64,000 nt of DNA. Source: Marinobacter profundi (GTDB taxonomy: Bacteria > Pseudomonadota > Gammaproteobacteria > Pseudomonadales > Oleiphilaceae). This document shows, one piece after another, positions 52,254 through 64,000 of this stretch. Every line of letters begins with the position of its first letter. Positions within the stretch are counted from its first letter, which is position 1. The notes beneath the pieces are model-generated. The model ran no database searches and was not told the origin of the DNA. It was given only the letters and a program-made list of their open reading frames with translations. Position numbers and translations under genes: made by a program. The stretch covers positions 62,001 through 126,000 of the forward strand of contig NZ_KZ319370.1 of the NCBI RefSeq assembly GCF_002744715.1, in the 5' to 3' direction.

Positions 52254-52284
52254 GACCCCGGCGTTTACCGCCGGGGTCTTTTTC
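52254..52284 (+). terminator. Rho-independent terminator of the acyl-CoA dehydrogenase gene
   Basis: GACCCCGGCG (52254-52263) pairs with CGCCGGGGTC (52269-52278) around a five-base loop and is followed by five T residues. It is 14 bp after the stop codon, a textbook intrinsic terminator. Confidence 0.9.
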
Positions 52285-52353
52285 ATCAGGTTGGTTGCCG
52301 ACAGCGCACCGGCCAGGCTGACCCAACCGGAGGACGTGGCCTGATGGTGTTGG

Positions 52354-53724
52354 CTATTTCCCGATACAGAAACTGCTGAATATCTTGCCCAGCAGGTCAT
52401 CCGGCGTCAGGTGCCCGGTGATTTCCCCCAACGCATCCTGGGCGGCACGCAGGTCTTCGGCCAGTAATTCACCGGCCCCATAGCCTTCGAGCTGGGACTG
52501 GCCCTGCAGCAGGGAGCCCCGGGCCCGTTCCAGGGCCTCAAGGTGACGCCGGCGGGCAAGGAATCCGCCTTCGGTGGTGCTGGCAAAACCGATACTTTGT
52601 TTCAGGTGCTCGCGAAGCACCTCCAGGCCTTCCGCCGCTTTGGCCGCAAGCCGGATAACCGGGGCGCTCTGGTGCGGTTCGGCGCTGATGCCAACACGCT
52701 CACCAGACAAATCCACCTTGTTGCGGATCACCGTCAGGGGCGCAGCGGCGGGCAGCTGGTCGATAAAGTCCGGCCAGATTTCATGGGGTTCGGTCTTGTC
52801 AGTGGTGGTGGCATCCACCATCAGCAGGATTCGATCGGCCTGGCGGATCTCCTGCCAGGCGCGGGCGATGCCGATCTGTTCCACCTCATCAGGACTGTCC
52901 CGCAGCCCGGCGGTATCGATGATGTGCAGTGGCATACCATCGATGTGGATATGCTCCCGCAGCACATCCCGGGTGGTGCCCTCGATGGCCGTCACAATGG
53001 CGGCTTCACGCCCTGCGAGGGCATTGAGCAGACTGGACTTGCCGGCATTTGGCCGGCCGGCGATGACCACTTTCATACCATCACGCAAAATGGTGCCTTG
53101 CTGGGCCTCGGCCAGAATCTGCTCCACCTGCTCCAGCAGGTTCTGCAGGTCGGACGCCACTTTGCCATCCGCCAGAAAATCGATTTCCTCTTCCGGAAAG
53201 TCGATGGCCGCCTCCACATAGATGCGCAGGTGGGTAATGGCCTCTACCAGGTCATCCACCCGTTTTGAAAACACTCCCTGCATGGACCGCACGGCACAGC
53301 GGGCGGCCTGTTCGGAGCTGCTCTCGATCAGGTCGGCAATGGCCTCGGCCTGGGCCAGGTCCAGCTTGTCGTTGAGGAAGGCCCGTTCGGAGAACTCACC
53401 GGGCCGGGCGAGGCGGGCGCCCAGGCTGCAGACCTCACGCAACAGCAGGTCCAGGATCACCGTTCCGCCGTGTCCCTGGAGTTCGAACACATCCTCACCG
53501 GTGAACGATTGCGGATTGGGGAAAAACAACCCGATGCCCTCATCGATCAGCTCACCCCGGCGGTCGAGGAACGGGCCGAAATGGGCAAACCGGGGCTTCG
53601 GTTCAAAACCCAGCATCTGGCGGGCAATGGCGGCCGCTGCCGGGCCGGAAACCCGCACAATTCCCACCCCGGCCTGACCGGGAGCGGTGGCAATGGCGGC
53701 AATGGTGTCGGTGGTCTGGTTCAT
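52354..53724 (-). CDS. mnmE: tRNA modification GTPase MnmE
   Basis: The ATG at 53724 gives 456 residues (E. coli 454); an upstream GTG at 53763 lies inside a hairpin and is unlikely to be used. The N-terminal tetrahydrofolate-binding domain begins [22 protein letters not shown]. The G domain carries [27 protein letters not shown] and NKVD. The protein ends FCIGK with the essential C-terminal cysteine. It acts with MnmG on wobble uridine. Its usual neighbour mnmG lies 8.7 kb away here. yidC is 73 bp upstream. Confidence 0.98.
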   Translation of the reverse strand: MNQTTDTIAAIATAPGQAGVGIVRVSGPAAAAIARQMLGFEPKPRFAHFGPFLDRRGELIDEGIGLFFPNPQSFTGEDVFELQGHGGTVILDLLLREVCSLGARLARPGEFSERAFLNDKLDLAQAEAIADLIESSSEQAARCAVRSMQGVFSKRVDDLVEAITHLRIYVEAAIDFPEEEIDFLADGKVASDLQNLLEQVEQILAEAQQGTILRDGMKVVIAGRPNAGKSSLLNALAGREAAIVTAIEGTTRDVLREHIHIDGMPLHIIDTAGLRDSPDEVEQIGIARAWQEIRQADRILLMVDATTTDKTEPHEIWPDFIDQLPAAAPLTVIRNKVDLSGERVGISAEPHQSAPVIRLAAKAAEGLEVLREHLKQSIGFASTTEGGFLARRRHLEALERARGSLLQGQSQLEGYGAGELLAEDLRAAQDALGEITGHLTPDDLLGKIFSSFCIGK

Positions 53725-53746
53725 CGGGTTTCCATCCGGCTGAAAT

Positions 53747-53775
53747 GACAGAGGCTCCGTCACGGAGCCTCTGTC
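53747..53775. repeat. Perfect long hairpin between yidC and mnmE
   Basis: Two 14-base arms (53747-53760 and 53762-53775) are exact reverse complements around a single central base, read as GACAGAGGCTCCGT and ACGGAGCCTCTGTC. No T run follows on either strand. It is likely a Rho-independent-like attenuator or processing hairpin between yidC and mnmE. Confidence 0.6.
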
Positions 53776-53797
53776 TGGGTCAGGTTAACGGCACCGG

Positions 53798-55498
53798 TCA
53801 GTGCTTTTTACCTGCAACTTCCGCTTCAATCTTGCGGGTAATGTACCACTGCTGGCTGATCGACAGAATGTTGTTCACCAGCCAGTACAGTACCAGGCCA
53901 GCCGGGAACCACAGGAAGAACACGGTAAAGATCAGTGGCATCATTTTCATGATCTTCGCCTGCATGGGATCCGGTGGCGTCGGGTTCAGGCTCATCTGCA
54001 GGAACATGCTGGCGCCCATCAGAATCGGCAACACAAAGTACGGGTCCATCACCGACAGGTCGTGGATCCACAGCATGAACGGCGCATGGCGCAGCTGGAC
54101 GCTCTCGAACAGTACCCAGTACAGGGAGATGAAGACCGGCATCTGGACCAAGATGGGCAGACAGCCCCCCAGTGGATTGATCTTCTCCCGCTTGTACAAC
54201 GCCATCATTTCCTGGGACATGCGCTGGCGATCGTCGCCATACAATTCTTTCAGCCGGGTCAGTTGCGGTGCCACGGCGCGCATTCTTGCCATGGAACGGT
54301 AACTGGTGGCTGACAAATGGAAAAACAGGCCCTTGACCAGTACGGTCAGCAGGATGATCGCTACACCCCAGTTACCGACAAGTCCATGGAACCATTCCAG
54401 AACGATGAACAGCGGCAGGGCGATGAAGAACAGGAAGCCGAAATCCACCGTCCGATCAAGGTTGGGGGCGACGGCTTCAAGTCGATCGATAATTTTCGGA
54501 CCCACGTAGGCGCGGGCACTGACTTCACCACTCTGGCCAGGTTCAAGCTGCAGTGCGGGATTGACGAAACCCATCACATACAGGCTGCCCCTGCGGGTCG
54601 TCTGGAACTGGGCTGGCTGGTCTTTTGCCGGAATCCAGGCACTGAGGAAGTAATGCTGCAGAAACGCCAGCCATCCATTGGTTACTGTCTGGTTGATCGG
54701 TTGTTCCGACAGGTCACTGAAATCAAATTTTTCATAGGGATCTTCCTGGGTGCTCATGACCATCCCGAGGAAAGCCTGGATACCCAGGCTGTTCTGGGCC
54801 GTGGGATCCGGGGCCTGGTCACGCACAATCTTGCCGGTCAGGTTGGCTTCCCAGGGAGCTGCTGACTGGTTATCAATCAGGTAGCGGACGCCGATTTCGT
54901 AGCTGTCGCGGGCCAGGAGGTATTGTTTGGTGATCTTCACACCGGCATCGGTGGTGTGGACCAGGTCGATAGCAAGTTCGTTATCACCTTCGGCCAGACG
55001 GTACTCGGTCGCGCTGCTCTGATAGACCGGAGTATCACCGTTCTTGCGGCTGTCCGGGCCGTTCTTGCCGATCAGGCCGCTCTCGAGGATATAGGTTCGG
55101 CCATTACTGCTCTGCAGAAGCTTGAGGGGTGCCTTGCTCTTCAGGGAGTCGTCGTAGTTGAGCAGGGACGACTCGACCAGATTGCCGCCAACCCGATCAA
55201 TCTTGAGCTCAAAGACATCGGTGCGCACCGTAATCAACTGATCGCTGATGTCTGTTGCAGTGGCTGCTGCGCCAAGGTCGGTGCTGCCGCTCTCCGGAGT
55301 GGTGAATTCACCATCGCTGGCCGTCCCGGTAGTGGTGGTCGGCGGGGTGGCGAAGTCTCCGCCGGCGCTGTTGCCATTGGCCTGCTGGGCAACTTGGGCA
55401 ACGGGTTGAGGCTGGTGGTAGTCCTCATTCCAGGCCAGCACCATCAGATAACTGACAATAGCCAGACCGGCAAACAGTACGATGCGTTGAATATCCAT
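53798..55498 (-). CDS. yidC: Membrane protein insertase YidC
   Basis: The start is the ATG at 55498 (MDIQRIVLFAGLAIVSYLMV), giving 566 residues; the open frame reaches back to 55603 into yidD without a better start. Layout: N-terminal anchor, a variable Asn/Thr-rich linker, a large periplasmic beta domain, then five core helices with VKGLFFHLSATSYRSMARMR and NPLGGCLPILVQMPVFISLYW. The positively charged tail is KIEAEVAGKKH. It inserts inner membrane proteins, including F0 subunits. The gene order rpmH-rnpA-yidD-yidC-mnmE is conserved. Confidence 0.97.
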   Translation of the reverse strand: MDIQRIVLFAGLAIVSYLMVLAWNEDYHQPQPVAQVAQQANGNSAGGDFATPPTTTTGTASDGEFTTPESGSTDLGAAATATDISDQLITVRTDVFELKIDRVGGNLVESSLLNYDDSLKSKAPLKLLQSSNGRTYILESGLIGKNGPDSRKNGDTPVYQSSATEYRLAEGDNELAIDLVHTTDAGVKITKQYLLARDSYEIGVRYLIDNQSAAPWEANLTGKIVRDQAPDPTAQNSLGIQAFLGMVMSTQEDPYEKFDFSDLSEQPINQTVTNGWLAFLQHYFLSAWIPAKDQPAQFQTTRRGSLYVMGFVNPALQLEPGQSGEVSARAYVGPKIIDRLEAVAPNLDRTVDFGFLFFIALPLFIVLEWFHGLVGNWGVAIILLTVLVKGLFFHLSATSYRSMARMRAVAPQLTRLKELYGDDRQRMSQEMMALYKREKINPLGGCLPILVQMPVFISLYWVLFESVQLRHAPFMLWIHDLSVMDPYFVLPILMGASMFLQMSLNPTPPDPMQAKIMKMMPLIFTVFFLWFPAGLVLYWLVNNILSISQQWYITRKIEAEVAGKKH

Positions 55499-55502
55499 AG
55501 AC

Positions 55503-55796
55503 TCAGTGTGTTGTCTGGTTGGAGTTGGGTGATTGGCTATCCGGTTGACAGCAAATGGCAGAGCGAGGCTGGTTGCTGTTTTCGGTGCCCGGAACCGGAT
55601 CATACCCGCCTTCTGCCCAAGGATGACACCTTAGCAGGCGTCTTGAGGCCAGAAAAAGTCCCTTGAGCGCACCGTGGCGGGTAATGGCTTCAACGGCGTA
55701 TTGGGAGCAGGTGGGGTAATGACGGCAATGACTGGCCATCAGCGGGCTGATTGCGTATTGGTAGAAACGGATCGGAAGGAGCAATAGCTTGCGCAT
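55503..55796 (-). CDS. yidD: Membrane protein insertion efficiency factor YidD
   Basis: A 97-residue YidD/DUF37 protein. The conserved core [23 protein letters not shown] and [13 protein letters not shown] are visible in parts ([20 protein letters not shown]). It is a small amphipathic membrane-associated protein that aids YidC insertion. The start codon overlaps the rnpA stop by one base, and yidC follows 4 bp on, so the three are translationally close. Confidence 0.95.
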   Translation of the reverse strand: MRKLLLLPIRFYQYAISPLMASHCRHYPTCSQYAVEAITRHGALKGLFLASRRLLRCHPWAEGGYDPVPGTENSNQPRSAICCQPDSQSPNSNQTTH

Positions 55797-56203
55797 TAGC
55801 CGGTTCCTTTACCGTCGGGCGATGCTGCCGCTGGTGATGACAGTGAACCCTGCGCTGATTTGGTTTTCAGTCGTCGCCAGATATCCTGAAGCAGGTTCCG
55901 GACCTTGGCGTTATCCAATGAAGCGAGGCCCTGCCGGCCAAGTACCACAATGTCCATGGCGGGCAGGTCTTGCTCCAGCCGGAATGTTTCGCGTACCTGA
56001 CGCTTGATGCGGTTACGTTGTACCGCATGCTTCAGGTTCTTCTTGGCAAACACCAGACCAACCCTGGGGTGGCCCAAATCATTGGGTGTTGCCAGAATCA
56101 GAAAATGCCGGTGTGGAACCCGGACGCGAACATCATTGAAGACTTTGCCGTAATCCCGGGACTTGAGCAGCCGCGAGGATTTTGGAAAGGTCAAAGCCTT
56201 CAT
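55796..56203 (-). CDS. rnpA: Ribonuclease P protein component
   Basis: A 135-residue basic protein. The RNA-binding motif [14 protein letters not shown] is intact and preceded by [16 protein letters not shown]. It supports the RNase P RNA in 5' tRNA maturation. A short Ser/Ala/Pro-rich C-terminal extension ([12 protein letters not shown]) goes beyond the usual family end. The start lies 15 bp after the rpmH stop. Confidence 0.96.
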   Translation of the reverse strand: MKALTFPKSSRLLKSRDYGKVFNDVRVRVPHRHFLILATPNDLGHPRVGLVFAKKNLKHAVQRNRIKRQVRETFRLEQDLPAMDIVVLGRQGLASLDNAKVRNLLQDIWRRLKTKSAQGSLSSPAAASPDGKGTG

Positions 56204-56218
56204 CAGGCTGACCAGGTC

Positions 56219-57033
<815 letters not shown>

Positions 57034-58482
57034 GTGCCGCAGACCATTTGGCATCAATGTCTAGAAGTACTCCGGGATGAGTTTCCCGCCCAGCAGTTCA
57101 ATACCTGGTTGAGGCCGCTGCAGTCGGACCAGCGCGAGGATCAGCTGATGCTGTTTGCGCCGAACCGGTTTGTGATGGACTGGGTTAATGAAAAGTACCT
57201 GCGGCGTATCGAGGAAGTGCTCAAGGATCTTCATGGCGGGCAGGCTCCGCGGGTCAATATGAAGGTGGGTTCGGCTCCGAGGGCGGGCGAACCGGTGGTG
57301 CGGGCAACCGATTCGGCCCAGGGCCGCCCCGGGGTGCACGATGAGTCGGGCAGCCGGGTGACCGACGAGGAAAAGGGTGTTGCGGCGACGGTGGTCGACA
57401 CGGTTCCCAAGGCTGCCCAGACCGCGCGCAGGTCGGTGCAGGTGGAAGGTGACATCAAGCACCAGAGCTTTCTGAACGAAGGGTTTACCTTCGATACGTT
57501 TGTCGAGGGTAAGTCGAACCAGCTGGCGCGGGCGGCGTCGATGCAGGTTGCGGAGAATCCGGGTGGTGCCTACAACCCGTTGTTTCTCTATGGTGGCGTC
57601 GGTTTGGGCAAGACCCACCTGATGCACGCGATCGGTAATGAGATCGTGCGACGGAATCCCCGTGCCAAGGTGGCCTATCTGCGTTCAGAGCGGTTTGTGG
57701 CGGATATGGTCAAGGCACTGCAGCTGAACGCGATCAACGAATTCAAGCGTTATTACCGCTCGGTCGACGCGCTGTTGATCGACGACATTCAGTTCTTCGC
57801 CCGTAAGGAGCGTTCCCAGGAGGAGTTTTTCCACACCTTCAATGCGTTGCTTGAAGGGGGACAGCAGGTGATCGTGACCTGTGACCGGTTTCCGAAGGAA
57901 ATTGTCGACATGGAAGAGCGCCTCAAGTCCCGGTTTGGCTGGGGACTGACAGTGATGGTGGAGCCACCGGAGCTGGAAACCCGGGTGGCGATCCTGATGA
58001 AGAAAGCGGAACAGGCGAATGTTCGGCTGACCAGTGAAGCGGCGTTTTTTATTGCCCAGAAGATCCGCTCCAACGTAAGGGAGCTCGAAGGGGCACTGCG
58101 TCTGGTGATAGCGAATGCTCACTTCACCGGTTCCGAGATCACCCCGCCGTTTATTCGCGAGAGCCTGAAGGACCTGCTTGCGCTGCATGAGAAGCAGGTC
58201 AGCATCGATAATATCCAGCGCACCGTGGCCGAGTATTACAAGATTAAGGTGGCGGATCTGTTATCGAAGCGGCGGACCCGCACGGTCACCCGGCCGAGGC
58301 AGGTAGCTATGGCACTGGCAAAGGAACTGACGAATCACAGCCTGCCGGAAATCGGTGACGCCTTCGGGGGCCGTGATCACACCACGGTTTTGCATGCTTG
58401 CAAGAAAATCGTCGAACTTCAGGAAAATGATCCGAATATTCGCGAAGATTACCAGAACTTCATGCGGTTACTCACAACCTGA
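57034..58482 (+). CDS. dnaA: Chromosomal replication initiator DnaA
   Basis: A 482-residue initiator with a GTG start at 57034 and GGAG about ten bases upstream; GTG starts are common for dnaA. Domain I opens [21 protein letters not shown] variable linker follows (about residues 80-140), then the AAA+ domain with Walker [14 protein letters not shown] and Walker B LLIDDIQF, and domain IV with the DNA-binding signature [15 protein letters not shown]. It binds the DnaA boxes in the adjacent gap and opens oriC. Confidence 0.99.
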   Translation: MPQTIWHQCLEVLRDEFPAQQFNTWLRPLQSDQREDQLMLFAPNRFVMDWVNEKYLRRIEEVLKDLHGGQAPRVNMKVGSAPRAGEPVVRATDSAQGRPGVHDESGSRVTDEEKGVAATVVDTVPKAAQTARRSVQVEGDIKHQSFLNEGFTFDTFVEGKSNQLARAASMQVAENPGGAYNPLFLYGGVGLGKTHLMHAIGNEIVRRNPRAKVAYLRSERFVADMVKALQLNAINEFKRYYRSVDALLIDDIQFFARKERSQEEFFHTFNALLEGGQQVIVTCDRFPKEIVDMEERLKSRFGWGLTVMVEPPELETRVAILMKKAEQANVRLTSEAAFFIAQKIRSNVRELEGALRLVIANAHFTGSEITPPFIRESLKDLLALHEKQVSIDNIQRTVAEYYKIKVADLLSKRRTRTVTRPRQVAMALAKELTNHSLPEIGDAFGGRDHTTVLHACKKIVELQENDPNIREDYQNFMRLLTT

Positions 58483-58548
58483 CGAACCGCGAAACGCGCA
58501 GTTACCCTTAGCCCCATTCATCCAACTGACAAGAAATTGCCGAGTGCC

Positions 58549-59652
58549 ATGAAACTGACAATCAGCCGAGAAGCGCTACTTACTCCGTTACAGTCCATTG
58601 CCGGTGTCGTTGAGCGTAAACAGACCATGCCGGTGCTGTCGAACGTGTTGCTGGTGGCGGAGGACAATACCCTCACCCTGACCGGCACCAATATGGAAGT
58701 GGAACTGGTGGGCCGGGTCGTTCCGGTGCATGTGGACCAACCCGGTAGGATTACCGTCCCGGCGCGCAAGTTGTCGGATATCTGCCGCGCGTTGGGCGAC
58801 GAGGCGCCGATAGAGCTGGGGCTGGAAGGAGACCGGCTGCACCTGCGCTGTGGCGCCAGTCATTTTACCCTGTCCACCTTGCCTGCCGAGCATTTTCCCA
58901 ACGTTGAGGACGAAGCGGCGAGTTTCCGGTTGGAGTTGCCGCAGAAAGAACTGAGTCGGATGCTGGATGCCACCGCATTCGCCATGGCGCAGCAGGATGT
59001 GCGGTACTACCTGAACGGTCTGTTGCTGGAGGTGGATACCGGTCATGTGCGTACGGTGGCGACCGATGGCCATCGGCTGGCCATGGCCCAGCATGACCTG
59101 GCCACTGGTAGCGAGTCCCTGCGGCAGGTGATCGTGCCCCGTAAGGGGGTGCTGGAACTGGCGCGGTTGCTGGACGACGTGGAAACCCCGGTGACGCTGG
59201 TGATTGGTGACAATCACCTGCGCGCCACGGTGGGTTCATACACCTTTACCTCGAAGCTCATCGAGGGCAAGTTCCCCGACTATAACCGGGTAATCCCCAG
59301 GGGCGGGGACAAAGTGGTGCTGGCCGATCGCGCCACGCTGAAGAACACCCTGCAACGGGCGGGTATCCTGTCGCACGAGAATATTCGGGGGGTACGGCTG
59401 AACCTGTCGGCGAATCAACTGCAGGTGTTCGCCAATAACCCGGACCAGGAACAGGCCGAAGACGCGCTGCCGGTGGAGTATCAGGGCGAATCCCTGCAGA
59501 TTGGCTTTAATGTAGGCTATCTGGTGGATGTGCTGAATGCGCTGGAAGAGGAACAGGTCAAACTGACGCTGGCTAACCCCAACAGCAGTGCATTGATTGA
59601 AGCACCGAATGATAACCGCTGCCTCTATGTGGTCATGCCGATGCGACTCTGA
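58549..59652 (+). CDS. dnaN: DNA polymerase III beta sliding clamp
   Basis: The ATG at 58549 (MKLTISREALLTPLQSIAGV) gives 367 residues, against 366 in E. coli. Three clamp repeats are present, with ERKQTMPVLSNVLL in the first, and the C-terminus CLYVVMPMRL is typical. The ring clamp tethers DNA polymerase and binds many partners. The gene is 66 bp after dnaA. The following gene is not recF, as is usual, but an AarF-like gene. Confidence 0.99.
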   Translation: MKLTISREALLTPLQSIAGVVERKQTMPVLSNVLLVAEDNTLTLTGTNMEVELVGRVVPVHVDQPGRITVPARKLSDICRALGDEAPIELGLEGDRLHLRCGASHFTLSTLPAEHFPNVEDEAASFRLELPQKELSRMLDATAFAMAQQDVRYYLNGLLLEVDTGHVRTVATDGHRLAMAQHDLATGSESLRQVIVPRKGVLELARLLDDVETPVTLVIGDNHLRATVGSYTFTSKLIEGKFPDYNRVIPRGGDKVVLADRATLKNTLQRAGILSHENIRGVRLNLSANQLQVFANNPDQEQAEDALPVEYQGESLQIGFNVGYLVDVLNALEEEQVKLTLANPNSSALIEAPNDNRCLYVVMPMRL

Positions 59653-59728
59653 GGGTCGCACGGGTATGGGCAAGGCCACGGCTGGCAGCTCATCGGAAAT
59701 CAGGATGAATGTGGGAAGGAAGGCGATC

Positions 59729-61000
59729 ATGACGGCAGTAACGAACGGTATCAAGGGCGCGTTCAGGATCGGGCAGACGCTGGCGGTGCTGGGGCGTACC
59801 GGTCTGAACTGGGCACGGGGGGATCGGCCCCCTGCTCCGCGTTTGTTGCGGCAAACGTTTGAATCACTCGGGGCGACCTATATAAAACTGGGGCAGTTTA
59901 TTGCCAGCTCGCCTACCTTCTTTCCCAAGGAATACGTCGAAGAATTCCAGTATTGTCTTGATAAGACGCCGAGCCTGCCGTTCAGCGTGATTCGCAAGAT
60001 TATCCGGGACGAGTTGGGCCGGCCGATCGAAGAGGTGTTTGCGGAGATCGATCCGGTCGCGCTGGCGTCGGCATCGATTGCCCAGGTTCATGCCGCGAAG
60101 CTGGTTTCCGGTGAAGACGTGGTGATCAAGGTTCAGAAGCCGGGGGTGGAAAACATCCTGCTCACGGACCTGAACTTCCTGTATCTGGCGGCGCGGATTC
60201 TTGAAACCCTGGCGCCGAAGTTGTCGTGGACGTCGCTGTCCGGGATCGTCGAGGAGATTCAGCGTACGATGATGGAGGAGTGCGACTTCATCAAGGAAGC
60301 CAACAACCTCAAGGTGTTCCGTACTTTCCTCCTCGATACCCATAACGACGAGGCGACGGTGCCCAGGGTGTATGAACACTGCAGTTCGCGGCGGATTCTG
60401 ACCATGGAGCGGTTCTACGGGGTTCCGCTGACCGATCTGGAAAGCATTCGCGGTTATGCCCGGGATCCCGAGCGCACGCTGATTACCGCGATGAATACCT
60501 GGTTTGCCAGCCTGACCAAGTGCGAATTTTTCCATGCGGACGTACATGCCGGCAACCTGATGGTTTTGCAGGACGGCCGGGTCGGGTTTATTGATTTCGG
60601 GATCGTTGGCCGGATCCGCCCGGATACCTGGCAGGCAGTGAGCGATTTCATCTCCGCGGTGATGGTGGGTAACTTCGAGGGGATGGCGGATGCCATGACC
60701 CGGATCGGTATTACCCGGGAATCGGTGGTGGTCAGTGCGCTCGCCAACGACTTGCGAACGCTGTATCAGCAAATGGACCGCATGGTGCCCGACCATGTGC
60801 CCTATGAGGCGGATCAGGCGGAAGATGATGTCAACAGTATCCTGATGGATATGGTGCGGGTGGGCGAAAGTCATGGCCTGCATTTCCCCCGGGAGTTTGC
60901 GTTGTTGCTGAAGCAGTTTTTGTATTTTGACCGCTATGTCCACATTCTGGCGCCGGAGATGGATGTGTTCATGGATGAAAGGCTCACCATGTTGCACTGA
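59729..61000 (+). CDS. AarF/UbiB-family atypical kinase-like protein
   Basis: The ATG at 59729 has AAGGAAGG six bases upstream and gives 423 residues; earlier ATGs at 59666 and 59705 have weaker sites. The UbiB/ABC1 signatures are present: YIKLGQF (KxGQ), the Ala-rich loop ASASIAQVH, VIKVQKPG with the core lysine, HADVHAGNL in the catalytic loop and FIDFGIVG for the metal-binding DFG. The two C-terminal membrane helices of UbiB are absent, so it is a soluble paralog and probably not the ubiquinone-pathway UbiB itself. It sits between dnaN and recF and ends in a strong terminator. Function is unknown. Confidence 0.88.
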   Translation: MTAVTNGIKGAFRIGQTLAVLGRTGLNWARGDRPPAPRLLRQTFESLGATYIKLGQFIASSPTFFPKEYVEEFQYCLDKTPSLPFSVIRKIIRDELGRPIEEVFAEIDPVALASASIAQVHAAKLVSGEDVVIKVQKPGVENILLTDLNFLYLAARILETLAPKLSWTSLSGIVEEIQRTMMEECDFIKEANNLKVFRTFLLDTHNDEATVPRVYEHCSSRRILTMERFYGVPLTDLESIRGYARDPERTLITAMNTWFASLTKCEFFHADVHAGNLMVLQDGRVGFIDFGIVGRIRPDTWQAVSDFISAVMVGNFEGMADAMTRIGITRESVVVSALANDLRTLYQQMDRMVPDHVPYEADQAEDDVNSILMDMVRVGESHGLHFPREFALLLKQFLYFDRYVHILAPEMDVFMDERLTMLH

Positions 61001-61015
61001 TCTTCTGTACACTAA

Positions 61016-61057
61016 AGCAGCGGCCCGGAGTGTTCCGGCCCGCTGCTTTTTTTTTGT
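61016..61057 (+). terminator. Strong Rho-independent terminator before recF
   Basis: GCAGCGG (61017-61023) pairs with CCGCTGC (61040-61046), extended by CCGGA and TCCGG with one internal mismatch, and followed by eight or more T residues. It ends the dnaA-dnaN-aarF unit only about 27 bp before the recF start, so recF-gyrB must have its own promoter or rely on read-through. Confidence 0.88.
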
Positions 61058-61082
61058 CCTTTCTGTTTTCCATTGAGATGCT

Positions 61083-64000
<2,918 letters not shown>

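Noticed and set aside
59597..59728. Earlier starts for the AarF-like protein, overlapping dnaN
   Set aside because: The 59597 position is a TTG inside dnaN with no ribosome site. The ATG at 59729 has a much better one.
59729..61000. Naming the AarF-like gene ubiB
   Set aside because: It lacks the two C-terminal membrane helices and the ubiE-ubiJ neighbourhood of true ubiB.

Overview
The window is a chromosome segment around the replication origin of a gammaproteobacterium. Gene order (rpmH-rnpA-yidD-yidC-mnmE, dnaA-dnaN-recF-gyrB, mnmG-rsmG-parA-parB-atpIBEFHAGDC-glmU-glmS), moderately high GC and parS sites of the Pseudomonas type suggest the Pseudomonadales/Marinobacter neighbourhood. Marinobacter is my best guess, from gene content only. 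I saw no rRNA or tRNA genes, insertion sequences, prophage genes or CRISPR arrays.

Left end, 1-13.3 kb: a nitrogen-scavenging island. A five-part Urt/Fmd-type ABC transporter (8682 down to 3724) is followed by aliphatic amidase AmiE, an AmiB-like AAA+ ATPase, formamidase FmdA and an FmdB-like zinc ribbon cut by the window edge. No urease is present, so the transporter probably carries short-chain amides. Divergent from urtA lies a large sensor that fuses an NCS1-like transporter, an eight-cysteine module, a histidine kinase and a receiver, followed by a LuxR-type response regulator. A 16-bp palindrome inside a conserved block of about 50 bp lies upstream of both urtA and fmdA and is a good candidate operator.

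13.3-28.2 kb: a DUF3047 protein, an orphan solute-binding protein, NhaB, then glutaryl-CoA dehydrogenase and a complete set of genes for cyclohexanecarboxylate ring opening to pimeloyl-CoA (badK, aliA, badH, badI, aliB, badR). Next is a compact four-gene signalling operon: a small molybdopterin-domain-like secreted protein, an EAL phosphodiesterase with a degenerate GGDEF, a PhnD-like binding protein and a HAMP protein with no output domain.

28.4-43.6 kb: glmS, glmU, the nine-gene ATP synthase operon, parB, parA, rsmG and mnmG, all on the minus strand. 43.6-52.3 kb: an insert separating mnmG from mnmE, with DnaA boxes and AT-rich DNA next to mnmG, an LplT-like MFS protein, an RND efflux pair, a DUF3833 lipoprotein and one plus-strand acyl-CoA dehydrogenase.

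52.3-64 kb: mnmE, yidC, yidD, rnpA and rpmH run left; dnaA, dnaN, an AarF/UbiB-like gene, recF and gyrB (cut by the window end) run right. The 680-bp rpmH-dnaA gap has DnaA boxes and an AT-rich stretch and is the probable oriC. Gene direction switches there, as expected for bidirectional replication. Two parS sites lie inside recF.
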